A stretch of 64,000 nucleotides of DNA from Rhodospirillaceae bacterium (GCA_020638595.1 JACKIG010000008.1:124001-188000), one strand, 5' to 3'; shown: positions 7,540-16,703, counted from the first letter of the stretch. The notes: generated by a model from the letters alone, not told the origin. A program made the numbers and translations.

Positions 7540-10224
7540 ATGCGTGACGGCGGCCCCGCCCCCTGGGCGACCCTGAGAGAGCTGACCGAATCCCTGGCGC
7601 GCCACGGCACCCGCACCGCCGTGTCGGAGGTTCACGGCGACCGGCTGACGACGATCACCTTCGCCGACCTGGCCGAACGGTCCCTGCGGCTGGCCTCGGG
7701 CCTGGCGGCTGCCGGCATCACGCCGGGGACGCCGGTTCTTCTGTTCGGGCCGAACAGCATCGCCTGGATCGTCGTGCGTCTGGCGCTGGCCTCCCTCGGC
7801 GCGCTGACGGTAGCGTTGGACGACCTGCTGACGGACGAGGAGCTGGCAACGCTGGTTCCCGACAGCGGTGCTGCCTGCGCCTTCGTCGCGTCCAAGCACC
7901 TGCCCCGCCTGCCGGCCGCGTGGCAGGATGCCGGCCGGCCCGTGTTCCGCCTTGACGATGGCGGCGGCGAACCGGCGCTGGCGGTGCCGCAGTGGACGAC
8001 GCTGTTGGCGGCCGCGCCCGGACCGTTGCCGCCGATTGATCCGGACGCGCCGCACATGCTGGTCTACACCTCCGGCACTACGGGGCATCCGAAGAGCTTT
8101 CTTCTCAATCATTCCAATAGCTTACACAATGTCGTTGGCCTGACATCCCAGGACGTCGTCGGTCCCGACGACCGCATCCTGCTGCCGTTGCCGTTCCACC
8201 ACGTCTATCCCTTGACCGTGGGCATCCTGTCCTGTCTGGCGTCCGGTGCGGCACTGGTGCTGCCGGAGGCGGTGGACGGCCCGCGGCTGGCGACGGCGAT
8301 GCGCCTGGGACGGATCACGGCCATCATCGCGGTTCCCCGCCTCTACGGCGCGCTGTTGAGCGGCATCGAGAGCCGGGCCGCCGCCCGCGGATGGCTGGCC
8401 AAGCGCGCGTTCAAGACGCTGTTCGCGTTCAGCCTGATGGCCCGCCGGCGCTTCGGCTGGCGCCTCGGCCGGCGCCTGTTCGCCACCGTGCACCGGCAGC
8501 TTGCGCCGGACTTGTGGCTGCTCGCCTCCGGTGGCGCCCGCTTCGAGGCCGAGCTGATCTGGAAGCTGGAGGCGATGGGCTGGGACGTGCGCAGCGGCTG
8601 GGGCCTGGCGGAAACGGCGTCGATACTCACCAACAACGGCAAGGGCGCCGGCAAACGCATCGGCAGCGAAGGTCGCCCGCTGCCGGGGATGGAGGTACGG
8701 GTTGCCGATGCCGATGCGCAGGGTGTCGGCGAGCTGCAAGCCCGTGGGCCGTCGGTCTTCCGCGGCTATCAGGGGGGCGACCCGCAGGTCAATGCCGCCA
8801 CGTTCACGGCGGACGGGTGGTTCCGCACGGGCGACCTGGGCCGGATCGACGCCGACGGTTTCGTCCACGTCGCCGGCCGGGTGAAGGAGATGATCGTCCT
8901 GGGCGGCGGCAAGAACGTCTTCCCCGAAGAGGTGGAAAAGGTCTACGCCGCCAGCCCGGTGATCAAGGAAATCGCGGTGCTGGAGCAGGACGGCGCGCTG
9001 GCCGCCCTGGTCGTACCGGACGTGGCCGCCATCCGCGAAACCGGCACGTTGCAGGCCGCCGACGCCGTGCGCGTGGCATTGATGGAGCGCTCACACGAAC
9101 TGGCGCCGTTCCAGCGCATCAGCGGCTACGCCATCACCGGCGACACCCTGCCGCGCAACCGCCTGGGCAAGTATCAGCGCTTCCTGCTGCCGGACCTCTA
9201 CCGCCGCGCCAAGGCCGGCCTTCCCACGGCCCGCAGGCGGGAACTGTCGGACACCGACCGGGCGCTGCTGGACCAGCCGCTGGCCCGCGAGCTCTGGTCG
9301 TTCCTGAAACAGCGTTACGACCGCGACGACCTGCATCCCGACCTGTCGTTGCAGCTCGATCTCGCCATCGACTCGCTGGAATGGGTGACGCTGTCGCTGG
9401 AGATGGCGGAACGATTCCAGGTGCATCTGAGCGAGGAGGACGCAGCGACCCTGTTCACGCTGCGCGACCTGGTGGAGCGCGTGCTGCAACGCGCCGGCAG
9501 TGCGACCGCCGTCCCGCCCGCACAGGCGCGCCCGGCCGGCGCCCTGGCGCCGCTGTCGGACGAACAGGCACGCTGGCTGCGGCCGCTGACTGCCCTCCAC
9601 CAGCCGGTGCGGATGCTGATCTATGCGCTGAATCAGTTCCTTATCCGCGGGTTGTTCGGCCTCAGCATCACCGGGCTTCAGCGTGTGCCGATGCGTGGCC
9701 CCGCGATCATCGCCTGCAACCACGTCAGCGACATCGACGCCTTCATTGTCGTCGCCTCGCTGGGCCGCCCGCGGCTGCGCTACACGTGGTGGAGCGGCGA
9801 TGCCGGCCGTCTGTTCGCCAACGGGGTGATGCGGCTGTTTTCCCGTGCGTCGCAGATCTTTCCGGTGGACGAACGGGCCGCCGGCGCGGCCCTGGCGTCG
9901 GGGGCGGAAATCCTGCGGCGCGGCAACATCCTTGTCTGGTTTCCGGAGAGCTGGCGCTCGCCGGACGGCGAGCTGCAGCGCTTCCTGCCGGGCGTCGGCC
10001 ACCTGATGCTGCACACCCGGGCGCCGGTCATACCGGCGCGGGTGACGGGTGCCTACGAGGCCTGGCCGCGAAACAGGCACTGGCCGCGGCTCTCGCGCCT
10101 GGGCATCGCCTTCGGGCCACCGGTCGACACCGAAGCCTTGATCGCCGGCGGAATCGCCGATGCGGCATCGCTGGCGGACCGCGTCCGCGACGCCGTCGGC
10201 GCGCTGCCGTCGCAACGCCCCTGA
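7540..10224 (+). CDS. Three-domain AMP-forming acyl ligase / acyl carrier / PlsC acyltransferase
   Basis: A protein of ~894 residues. Residues ~20-550 are an AMP-binding ligase (YTSGTTGHPKS near 179, WGLAET near 357, FRTGDLGRID near 431). Residues ~580-655 look like an acyl carrier domain with DSLEW, whose serine near 615 would carry phosphopantetheine. The rest is a PlsC-type acyltransferase with NHVSDID (HX4D motif) and FPESWRS in place of the usual FPEGTRS. It would activate a fatty acid, hold it on its own carrier and pass it to a hydroxyl acceptor, as in Aas/LplT-like phospholipid systems. The start at 7540 gives AGGAG a 10-base spacing; 7531 is the alternative. It stands alone. Confidence 0.85.
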   Translation: MRDGGPAPWATLRELTESLARHGTRTAVSEVHGDRLTTITFADLAERSLRLASGLAAAGITPGTPVLLFGPNSIAWIVVRLALASLGALTVALDDLLTDEELATLVPDSGAACAFVASKHLPRLPAAWQDAGRPVFRLDDGGGEPALAVPQWTTLLAAAPGPLPPIDPDAPHMLVYTSGTTGHPKSFLLNHSNSLHNVVGLTSQDVVGPDDRILLPLPFHHVYPLTVGILSCLASGAALVLPEAVDGPRLATAMRLGRITAIIAVPRLYGALLSGIESRAAARGWLAKRAFKTLFAFSLMARRRFGWRLGRRLFATVHRQLAPDLWLLASGGARFEAELIWKLEAMGWDVRSGWGLAETASILTNNGKGAGKRIGSEGRPLPGMEVRVADADAQGVGELQARGPSVFRGYQGGDPQVNAATFTADGWFRTGDLGRIDADGFVHVAGRVKEMIVLGGGKNVFPEEVEKVYAASPVIKEIAVLEQDGALAALVVPDVAAIRETGTLQAADAVRVALMERSHELAPFQRISGYAITGDTLPRNRLGKYQRFLLPDLYRRAKAGLPTARRRELSDTDRALLDQPLARELWSFLKQRYDRDDLHPDLSLQLDLAIDSLEWVTLSLEMAERFQVHLSEEDAATLFTLRDLVERVLQRAGSATAVPPAQARPAGALAPLSDEQARWLRPLTALHQPVRMLIYALNQFLIRGLFGLSITGLQRVPMRGPAIIACNHVSDIDAFIVVASLGRPRLRYTWWSGDAGRLFANGVMRLFSRASQIFPVDERAAGAALASGAEILRRGNILVWFPESWRSPDGELQRFLPGVGHLMLHTRAPVIPARVTGAYEAWPRNRHWPRLSRLGIAFGPPVDTEALIAGGIADAASLADRVRDAVGALPSQRP

Positions 10225-10712
10225 GGGATCCGCCGGCCCCACGCGGCCGGCACCGCGGCCCATCATGCCCGTGGCGAATTTCCTTCGCCGGTGCGATGGA
10301 CCTCCGGGGTGAACGATCTACTTCATACACTTTCCTCTGTGATCCGCGACGGCTGTCGTTCCGGACAGCCGTGAGGGGCTATGCGCGAGACGCCGCACTC
10401 CGTCCCCCCCGACAAGCACCGCAATGCCCCTGTCCCCGGCCGTCCGGCACCGGGCAACGGCGCCGCTCGCCCCTATGCCATTGTGTCGCGGCAAGCGATG
10501 CGAATATACCGAGAGAGATACAGGGCATACCTGCGCAGAGCGGTGGACGCACGATTTCCCCGAAAGGGATCGACGTTGCCTTGTTTCGGTGATCATGGCT
10601 CGCCAAGATATCGTGAATCCGGGAGGTGCCGTTGTCACCGCTACCCGTGCCCGTGGCCCGTGTCCCATCATGCTGCGGGAAGTGATCGCTGGGGCATCGG
10701 TCCTGAAAGGGA
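10225..10712 (+). other. Noncoding stretch with one strong hairpin
   Basis: About 490 bases with no convincing gene on either strand; the small ORFs have no start signals or recognisable products. A 9-bp perfect stem, ACGGCTGTC (10349-10357) with GACAGCCGT (10364-10372), could end the upstream transcript, though no T-run follows. The stretch ends at the TA dinucleotide where the insertion sequence landed. The sequence rejoined across the element does not restore an obvious gene. Confidence 0.5.
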
Positions 10713-10714
10713 TA

Positions 10715-10733
10715 TGATACGGATTCCGGTTGA
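10715..10733. repeat. Terminal inverted repeat of the IS630 element (left)
   Basis: Nineteen bases directly after a TA dinucleotide, matching 15 of 19 positions of the right end in inverted orientation. The transposase stop codon lies immediately inside (10735). Confidence 0.8.
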
Positions 10734-10734
10734 G

Positions 10735-11289
10735 TCATTCAGCGGGCCACCAGTGGAAGTGGGTTTCGCCCTTAATGGTATCCGGCTCGTCGGAGAGGGC
10801 GGAGCATCGGTGGTCGAGGGCCTGGCTGAGGTCGTCGAGGGTCTCGAAGGGCTTGTTGGCGACGGCTTCGTCGGCGAGCGGCCATAGCCTCTCTGCGGGT
10901 TGCAGCTCGGGCGTATAGGGCGGCAGGAAGCAGAAGCGGACGCCCTCGGGGGCTTTCAGGCGCTTGCTCCTGTGCCAGCCGGCGTTGTCGAGCACGAGGA
11001 TGAGGGTCTTGTCGCGGCCGGCGCCGGCTTGGGTGGCGAAAGCGTCAAGGACGGATTGGAACAGCGCGACGTTGACGCCGCTGGCGAGCCACCAGTCAAC
11101 GTCGCCGGATGCCGGCCGAACGAAGCCATAGAGATAGAGCCAGCGGTACTTGTGGGTGCTGATCGCCAGAGGCCGCTGGCCGACTTTGGCCCAAACCCGG
11201 CGGGTCAGCGGCTTGAGGCCGAGGCGGTGCTCGTCGAAGGCCCAGACTTCGACCGGCTGCCCGGGCGCCTCGCGCTTTGCCGCTGCCAC
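10735..11289 (-). CDS. IS630 transposase, frame B (DDE catalytic half)
   Basis: The RNase-H-like catalytic half: VWAFDEHRLGL carries the first aspartate, LVLDNAGWHRSK the second and LPPYTPELQPAERLW the final glutamate, so the DDE triad is complete. It is probably made as a continuation of frame A after a -1 slip at 11302-11309; the GTG at 11289 is only the first in-frame start and internal initiation there is less likely. The reading continues upstream from the slip site as KLAGEVAAAK, with no stop. Confidence 0.88.
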   Translation of the reverse strand: MAAAKREAPGQPVEVWAFDEHRLGLKPLTRRVWAKVGQRPLAISTHKYRWLYLYGFVRPASGDVDWWLASGVNVALFQSVLDAFATQAGAGRDKTLILVLDNAGWHRSKRLKAPEGVRFCFLPPYTPELQPAERLWPLADEAVANKPFETLDDLSQALDHRCSALSDEPDTIKGETHFHWWPAE

Positions 11290-11792
11290 TTCGCCGGCAA
11301 GTTTTTTTTATAGGCTTCGCACTCCTCGGCCGTTGCCGCCTTGGCATGGCGGGGCCGCGGGCGCTGCAGGCTGAAGCCCAGGCGATGCAGGTAGTCCAGG
11401 CCGCGCTTTTGCGAGACCTCGCGGCCCAGACGAGCCGACATCCAGGCCGCCACCTTGCGTCCGTTCCAGAGGCCGCCGTCCGCCGGTGCTTCTTCCAGAA
11501 CCTTTTCCAGCGCCCTCAGGCCCTCGCTGTCCAGCAGCGGCGTGGCGCCGCTGTTGCGGCGGCGACGGTCGCCCAGACCCTCCAGGCCTTCGGCATTCCA
11601 CCGCTCCACCAGCTTGGCAATCCATCGATCGCAGAAGCCCGTTACCCGGCACACCGTCGCGGCTGTCTCGCCCGACAGCAGCAGCCAGATCACCTGGAGA
11701 TGCGCGCGGCGCACCCCGTCGCGCTCGTTCCGACAAGCCTCCAGTACCGCCGACGCTTCTGCCTTCTCCTCCAACAAGAAGTGCGTGCCCAT
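11205..11792 (-). CDS. IS630 transposase, frame A (helix-turn-helix half)
   Basis: A 195-codon frame whose first ~165 residues are the DNA-binding half of an IS630 transposase: VCRVTGFCDRWIAKLVERW (first HTH), LEGLGDRRR linker, then WNGRKVAAWMSARLG and RGLDYLHRLGFSLQRPRPRH (winged-helix region). After the codons for AYKKN the frame becomes proline- and arginine-rich and loses similarity, which is where ribosomes are expected to slip back one base on the A-run at 11302-11309. The unshifted product would be a short DNA-binding protein that might repress transposition. Confidence 0.85.
   Translation of the reverse strand: MGTHFLLEEKAEASAVLEACRNERDGVRRAHLQVIWLLLSGETAATVCRVTGFCDRWIAKLVERWNAEGLEGLGDRRRRNSGATPLLDSEGLRALEKVLEEAPADGGLWNGRKVAAWMSARLGREVSQKRGLDYLHRLGFSLQRPRPRHAKAATAEECEAYKKNLPAKWQRQSARRPGSRSKSGPSTSTASASSR
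11301..11309 (-). other. Programmed -1 frameshift site in the transposase
   Basis: On the minus strand the codons read TAT AAA AAA AAC TTG; eight consecutive A residues followed by C contain the classic heptamer A-AAA-AAC. A -1 slip moves translation from frame A directly into the catalytic frame B without meeting a stop. IS630 elements commonly use such slippage. Confidence 0.75.
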
Positions 11793-11847
11793 CCTTGGAA
11801 CCCCATATCTTGTGGTTCCTCGACTGAATCACGGCTCATCGAATCGA

Positions 11848-11866
11848 TCAAGCGGAAGCGGTATGA
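11848..11866. repeat. Terminal inverted repeat of the IS630 element (right)
   Basis: Nineteen bases ending just before a TA dinucleotide (11867-11868). It pairs with the left end over 15 of 19 positions. The transposase start codon is 55 bases inside. Confidence 0.8.
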
Positions 11867-11975
11867 TAGGTTTTGTGGCGACATTGCGATTGATCGAAGT
11901 AGCCTCGGATGCGTCACTCAACCTTTGCGGACGATGTTGATGAGTCTGTCAAATTTGGAATATTGAAGGTGAGCA

Positions 11976-12371
11976 ATGGCAACTGTTCTGGTGATTGATG
12001 ACGTCGAACATGTCAGGCTGCTGCTGCGCAGCCTGCTGGAAACCGACGGTCATACCGTGACCGAAGCGGGCACCGGCGGTGAGGCGCTTGCGCGCATGCG
12101 CGAGACGCAATTCGACCTCATCGTGACCGACGTCATCATGCCGGATATCGACGGCATCGCCGTCATCAAGGAAGCGCGCGATGTCTGCCCAAGCGCCCGG
12201 ATCATCGCGATTTCAGGCGGCAGCGCCGACCTGTCGGCCAATCTTTCACTGAAGATGGGCGAGATGTTCGGCGCCGATGCCGTCCTCTTCAAGCCCTTCG
12301 ATAACAAGGACTTCCTGCAATCGGTCAACCGGCTTCTCAGCCAACATCCTTTCGCTTGGCATGACGCTTGA
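11976..12371 (+). CDS. Single-domain response regulator (CheY-like receiver)
   Basis: A 131-residue stand-alone receiver domain: VLVIDDVEHVR with the acidic pair, DLIVTDVIMPDIDG with the phospho-acceptor aspartate, IIAISGG with the switch serine, and VLFKPFD with the conserved lysine. No output domain follows. AAGGTGAG precedes the ATG. No sensor kinase is nearby, so its partner must be elsewhere. Its last 35 bases overlap the convergent MarR-type gene. Confidence 0.9.
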   Translation: MATVLVIDDVEHVRLLLRSLLETDGHTVTEAGTGGEALARMRETQFDLIVTDVIMPDIDGIAVIKEARDVCPSARIIAISGGSADLSANLSLKMGEMFGADAVLFKPFDNKDFLQSVNRLLSQHPFAWHDA

Positions 12372-12834
12372 GCATGAGCTTGAGAAGCTCTTCCAGGCGT
12401 TCCGCCAGCTGATACCGGTTCGAGTCGGACATCTCGTCCAGCGATAGCTCCAGTTCCTTCAGCGGATCGTTGGCCAGCAATGTCTTCGCCTGATCGGTCA
12501 GCTCCAGCCGATGGGTTCTGCGATCGCTGGGGATCGGCCGACGAACCAACAGGCCGCGCTTCACAAGGGCATTGACCGTCTGCGATGCGCTGCTGCGCGA
12601 TGTCAGATTGTGGTCCGCAAAGGCGCTGACGGTGCAAGCCCGCTGCTCGGCCCGGCCGAAGAAGCGCAGCGCCGTCCATTGCGCGGGCCGCAAGTCGGCG
12701 GCAAAGCCAAAGCGATACGCCAGCTGCGCAATCTGTTCCATCACTTCGGCTGTCGCCCGCGGCGAGGTCCGCGGCTGGTCTGAGATGGGCACCGTCCGGT
12801 CCGGTCCTGTTTCTTCACTGATCCACGCTCGCAT
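12337..12834 (-). CDS. MarR-family transcriptional regulator
   Basis: A 165-residue winged-helix repressor-type protein. ALRFFGRAEQ, LTSRSSASQTVNALVKRGLLVRR (recognition helix region) and the wing PSDRRTHRLELTD are typical of MarR. I prefer the ATG at 12834, preceded by AAGAGGAA and AAGG, over the one at 12870. The ligand is unknown. Its stop lies inside the convergent receiver gene. Two copies of GGGACGTTCCGCC sit upstream (12903 and 12967) and may be its own operators. Confidence 0.85.
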   Translation of the reverse strand: MRAWISEETGPDRTVPISDQPRTSPRATAEVMEQIAQLAYRFGFAADLRPAQWTALRFFGRAEQRACTVSAFADHNLTSRSSASQTVNALVKRGLLVRRPIPSDRRTHRLELTDQAKTLLANDPLKELELSLDEMSDSNRYQLAERLEELLKLMLKRHAKRKDVG

Positions 12835-13219
12835 GACCTTGTACCGTTCCTCTTGCCATAGGAAACACAAATCGCCCGGTGCGACCCTCGTGCTCTATAC
12901 GCGGGACGTTCCGCCGCGCACCGAGAGTGCCTAGACGATCACGAGAGGACAACTCCGGCCCCACATGGGACGTTCCGCCACAAATACCAAGTCTCGCATC
13001 CTCGGCCGGCCGGGCTGTCCGACCTTGGACAAGCAGAGGCGCAACACCTTGGCACAATCAACAGTACCATTTCGCGAATTGCTCGAAAATGCAAGCGAAC
13101 CGCTCGCAAGCGTGCTCGGATGCCGACGCAGGCGCGATCCATGCCCCCCGCTTGGTCGGCGCCGCCGCGCCAAGCCGGCTGCAAGCCGACGGTCCGGCGG
13201 CCACCCGCCCGGCGTCAAC
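12835..13219. other. Intergenic region with a duplicated 13-base motif
   Basis: 385 bases between the MarR gene start and the aldo/keto reductase end, without a believable gene. GGGACGTTCCGCC occurs identically at 12903-12915 and 12967-12979, 64 bases apart (about six helical turns), on the promoter side of the marR-like gene. This suggests regulator binding, but nothing in the sequence proves it. Confidence 0.4.
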
Positions 13220-14149
13220 CTAACTGCCTGATCGGCCTGAATAAGCCGGCCAGCGGCGCACATCCAGGATCGCCTCGGGCAGGCCTCCGGCGGCCTTGCG
13301 CGCGCCGGCGGCGGCGGCTTCGTCCGGCGGCATGGCCTTGCAGGCGGCGAGATTGTCGCAAAGCTCCTGCGGACTGCCGACGCCGATCACTGCGGACGTC
13401 ACGCCCGGCAGCGTCAGGACCGCCGCCAGGGCCAGGCTCGCGAGCGGGCACCCCGCCTCAGCCGCGATTGCGCGAAGATGACGCATGGCGGGCTGGAGGG
13501 GCTGGAGGTGCGGCGGCAGCCGGTCCGGCTCCAGGAACAGGGCACCTTGCAGGAACAGGCTGCGGACGAAGACGACGATGCCACGGTCGGCGCAGCGGCC
13601 GATCAGGCCGGCATCGGCGAAGCGCTGGTCGAACACGCTGGCCGGCAGTTGGACCGCACCGATCCCCGCTACTGCCAGGGCACGGTCGAGCTGCTGCGGC
13701 TCGTAGACGGAAACGCCGAACGTCCGGATTCGGCCGTCTTCGACCGCGGCGCGCAGGCGATCGGCCACGCCGGGCCGGTGCAGGTCGTCGGCGCGATGCA
13801 CCAGATAACCGTCCAGGCGGTCCACGCCCAGCGCTGCCAGGCTGGCGGCCAGACAGGTGTCGACATGGCCGGGCACAACCTCGTCCGGACGGTCCACCGG
13901 CGGCAGCTTGGACACGATCAGCGGGCGGTCCCGGCGCCCGCGCAGCCACCCGCCGATGCGCGATTCGGCGTCTCCATAGTTCCCGGCCGTGTCCAGGCAG
14001 GTGATTCCGCCATCGACGGCGGCATCCAGCGTTGCGGCAAGGGTACGGGCATCGGGCGGCAGCGTCGGCTTGGCCTTGCCGTAGGGCATGCCGAACTGGA
14101 CCGTGCCCAGGGTGATGCGGGACAGGGCTTCGGCGGGAAAGCGCGACAT
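13220..14149 (-). CDS. Aldo/keto reductase
   Basis: A 309-residue (alpha/beta)8 NADPH-dependent oxidoreductase. LGTVQFGMPYG opens the barrel, CLDTAGNYGDAE carries the catalytic Asp and Tyr, VSKLPP the Lys, and LDGYLVHRAD the His; FGVSVY and the C-terminal VIGVGSPQEL complete the family pattern. The ATG at 14149 is chosen because the upstream 39 codons lack similarity. Reductases of this type are frequent in deoxysugar and nonulosonate clusters, and it is divergent from the glycan locus, but the substrate cannot be told. Confidence 0.85.
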   Translation of the reverse strand: MSRFPAEALSRITLGTVQFGMPYGKAKPTLPPDARTLAATLDAAVDGGITCLDTAGNYGDAESRIGGWLRGRRDRPLIVSKLPPVDRPDEVVPGHVDTCLAASLAALGVDRLDGYLVHRADDLHRPGVADRLRAAVEDGRIRTFGVSVYEPQQLDRALAVAGIGAVQLPASVFDQRFADAGLIGRCADRGIVVFVRSLFLQGALFLEPDRLPPHLQPLQPAMRHLRAIAAEAGCPLASLALAAVLTLPGVTSAVIGVGSPQELCDNLAACKAMPPDEAAAAGARKAAGGLPEAILDVRRWPAYSGRSGS

Positions 14150-14292
14150 GGAAAGCTCGCGAGTCGTTGGGGTATGGCCGTGCTGCCGCTTGGCGGCCAC
14201 GCCGGTGTCGTCTAGGACTGTGGCCCGGCTTTCCGCGATATGGGCCTGTCGGCGGGGTCGGCACAAGCCCGCAGCACCCAGGCAATCAGACC

Positions 14293-15684
14293 ATGCTTCC
14301 TCGGCCGACCGTATGCATCCAGGGGTTGGGGTTCGTCGGCGCTGCCATGGCGGCGGCGGTGGCCGGCGCCGAGGATGCCGGCCGCCGTCGGTTCGAAGTG
14401 ATCGGCGTCGACCTCGACACGCCCGAAGGGCGCCGCCGTGCCGCGGCCATCGACCGGGGGCAGTTTCCGTTCCATTGCCCGGATGACAAGCTGCAGGCAG
14501 CGATCGCCGGGGCGCACGCCGCCGGAAACCTGCGCGGCACCACGGACGAGGCGGTCTATGAACAGGCGGATATCGTCGTCGTCGACGTGCCCCTGGATGT
14601 CACGGACACCGACGATGCCGGACCGGCCTGCGACTTCACGGGCTTCGAGGCGGCGATCCGCACCCTGGGGCGGCGCCTGCGGCCGGGCGCCCTGGTGATG
14701 GTCGAAACCACCGTGCCCCCGGGAACCTGTGCGCAGTTGGCCGCGCCGATCCTGGCGGCCGAACTCGACGCCCGCGGCCTGCCCCCGGATGGCGTGCTGC
14801 TGGCCCATTCTTACGAGCGAGTGATGCCGGGCCCCGGCTATTTCGACTCCATCGTCAATTTCTGGCGTGTCTATGCAGGCCATACGGACGAGGCCGCGGA
14901 CCGCTGTGCCGACTTCCTGTCCCAGGTCGTCAACGTCGCCGACTATCCCTTGCGGCGGCTGCAGTCGACCACGGCGTCGGAGACCGCGAAGGTGCTGGAA
15001 AACAGCTACCGCGCCGTCAACATCGCCTTCATTGAGGAATGGGGGCGCCTGGCCGAAGCCAGCGGCGTCGACCTTTTCCAGGTGATCGCCGCCGTGCGCG
15101 ACCGTCCGACGCACGACAACATCCGCCAGCCCGGTTTCGGCGTCGGCGGCTATTGCCTGCCCAAGGACCCGCTGTTCCCGGCCGTCGCCGCGCGCGCCTT
15201 CCTTGCGGGCCAGCCGCTGTCGTTCCCCTTCTCGGCGGCCGCCGTGGAAACGAACCGGCGCATGCCCATCGCCAATCTCGATCGCCTGGAAGCCCTGTTC
15301 GGGCCGCTGGCCGGCAGGACGCTGCTGCTGCTGGGGGTGGCCTACCGGCCGGAGGTCGACGACACCCGTTCGGCCCCGGCGGAGGCATTCGTTCGCGAAG
15401 CCGCCCGGCGGGGGGCGACCATCCGCTGCCATGACCCGTATGTGCGCCATTGGCAGGAGCTGGCGATGGACATTCCGGACGGGCTGCCCGACCCGCAGGA
15501 CGTGGACGGCGTCGTCCTTGCCGTCGGCCACAGGATGTACCGTGACCTGGACGTGGCAGCATGGCTGGGCGGTGCCCGCCCGTTCGTCTATGACTGCGAC
15601 AACGTTCTGGGGGACGATATGCGAGCACGCCTGCGCAGCCTGGGAATGGTCGTGGAAAGCACCGGCCGGGGCCGGGGCCTGTGA
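14293..15684 (+). CDS. UDP-sugar 6-dehydrogenase (UDP-glucose/GDP-mannose dehydrogenase family)
   Basis: A 463-residue NAD-dependent enzyme that oxidises a nucleotide sugar twice to the uronic acid. The N-terminal dinucleotide fold begins IQGLGFVGAAMA, MVETTVPPGT follows, the central helical part has LENSYRAVNIAFIEEW, and the catalytic cysteine is in GGYCLPKDP. The C-terminal domain has GVAYRPEVDDTRSAP. Most like UDP-N-acetyl-mannosaminuronate or -glucosaminuronate dehydrogenases of O-antigen loci (WbpA/WbpO-like); the exact sugar is not determinable. It opens the glycan locus and overlaps the next gene by 4 bases. Confidence 0.85.
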   Translation: MLPRPTVCIQGLGFVGAAMAAAVAGAEDAGRRRFEVIGVDLDTPEGRRRAAAIDRGQFPFHCPDDKLQAAIAGAHAAGNLRGTTDEAVYEQADIVVVDVPLDVTDTDDAGPACDFTGFEAAIRTLGRRLRPGALVMVETTVPPGTCAQLAAPILAAELDARGLPPDGVLLAHSYERVMPGPGYFDSIVNFWRVYAGHTDEAADRCADFLSQVVNVADYPLRRLQSTTASETAKVLENSYRAVNIAFIEEWGRLAEASGVDLFQVIAAVRDRPTHDNIRQPGFGVGGYCLPKDPLFPAVAARAFLAGQPLSFPFSAAAVETNRRMPIANLDRLEALFGPLAGRTLLLLGVAYRPEVDDTRSAPAEAFVREAARRGATIRCHDPYVRHWQELAMDIPDGLPDPQDVDGVVLAVGHRMYRDLDVAAWLGGARPFVYDCDNVLGDDMRARLRSLGMVVESTGRGRGL

Positions 15685-16703
15685 CCCGCGCGCTCATCAC
15701 CGGCGGGGCCGGATTCATCGGCCTGCATCTGGCACGGGCCCTGGTCGCCCGGAACATGCGGGTGGACCTGCTGGACGTGGGAACGCCCGACCCCGCGGAT
15801 GCCGACCTGGCGGGGCTGCTGGCCTCCGGCCGGGCTGCCCTGGTCGTCGGCGATATCCGCGATGGAACCGTTCGGGCAGGTCTTGCAGGGGGTTACGACC
15901 TGGTCTTCCACCTGGCAGCCAGGCTGGGTGTGGCGGCGGTCGCGTCCGCCCCCTATCAGGTGCTGGCCGAGAATATCGAAACGACGATGGCCGCCCTCGA
16001 CCTCGCACGGGGATGCGCCGATCTGCAGCGCTTCGTCTTCGCCTCCACCAGCGAGGTCTATGGCGGCGCGCAGGAGCATCTGGACCTGCCGATCCCGACC
16101 CCGGAAGACGCCCTGCTGGCGCTGCCGGACCTGTCGCGCCCGCGCACCTCGTACATGCTGTCGAAGATCTACGGCGAGGCGCTGACGCAGCACAGCGGCC
16201 TGCCCTTCACCATCATCCGCCCGCACAACGTCTATGGCCCGCGCATGGGCTTGCGCCACGTGATCCCGGAGCTGTTGAAGCGTGCGCACACCCTGCCCGC
16301 CGGCCAGGCCATGGCCGTGTATTCGACGGAGCACACGCGAACCTTCTGCTTCGTCGAAGACGCGGTGCAGCTGATCCTGCAGGCCGCCACCGTGCCGGCC
16401 GGCCTGAACGCCACGGTCAATATCGGCGCCCAGGCGCCGGAACTGGCCATGGGGGCGCTGGGCCGGCTGGTGCTGGACGTCGTCGGCCGGACCGCGGAGA
16501 TCGACCCGCAGCCGGCAACGGCCGGATCGCCCGCCCGGCGTTGCCCGGATATGGCGCGCTGCACCGCCATCACCGGTCTGCATGCGCAGGTGTCGCTGGA
16601 AGACGGTGTGCGCCGCACCTACGACTGGTACCGCACACACGTGTTCGATCGCCCGTCCCACGCCCCCGCCACGCCCTTCCGCAGTGCGGGAGAAAGCGCT
16701 TGA
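15681..16703 (+). CDS. NAD-dependent epimerase/dehydratase of the extended SDR family
   Basis: A 340-residue nucleotide-sugar enzyme. [12 protein letters not shown] binds [11 protein letters not shown] supplies the catalytic serine, and YMLSK the YxxxK pair; [11 protein letters not shown] and [12 protein letters not shown] are substrate-side signatures. The GTG start overlaps the dehydrogenase gene. Likely a 4-epimerase or 4,6-dehydratase on a UDP- or GDP-sugar; a role equivalent to LegB is possible but unproven. A long stem-loop begins 6 bases after its stop. Confidence 0.82.
   Translation: MTRALITGGAGFIGLHLARALVARNMRVDLLDVGTPDPADADLAGLLASGRAALVVGDIRDGTVRAGLAGGYDLVFHLAARLGVAAVASAPYQVLAENIETTMAALDLARGCADLQRFVFASTSEVYGGAQEHLDLPIPTPEDALLALPDLSRPRTSYMLSKIYGEALTQHSGLPFTIIRPHNVYGPRMGLRHVIPELLKRAHTLPAGQAMAVYSTEHTRTFCFVEDAVQLILQAATVPAGLNATVNIGAQAPELAMGALGRLVLDVVGRTAEIDPQPATAGSPARRCPDMARCTAITGLHAQVSLEDGVRRTYDWYRTHVFDRPSHAPATPFRSAGESA

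Larger units (their letters stand above)
10715..11866 (-). mobile_element. IS630-family insertion sequence, apparently complete
   Basis: An 1152-bp element. The ends are imperfect 19-base inverted repeats: TGATACGGATTCCGGTTGA at 10715-10733 and, read inward from the other end, TCATACCGCTTCCGCTTGA (11866-11848), 15 of 19 identical. Both are flanked by TA (10713-10714 and 11867-11868), the target duplication made by IS630/Tc1 elements. Inside are two overlapping minus-strand reading frames encoding a helix-turn-helix half and a DDE half joined by a slippery A-run. Nothing looks decayed. Confidence 0.9.

Noticed and set aside
8391..10592. A 733-codon plus-strand frame overlapping the ligase/acyltransferase gene
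   Set aside because: The real gene in another frame has three recognisable domains; this one is proline- and arginine-rich without any.
10225..10712. A gene disrupted by the insertion sequence
   Set aside because: Removing the element and one TA copy does not join two halves of a recognisable reading frame.
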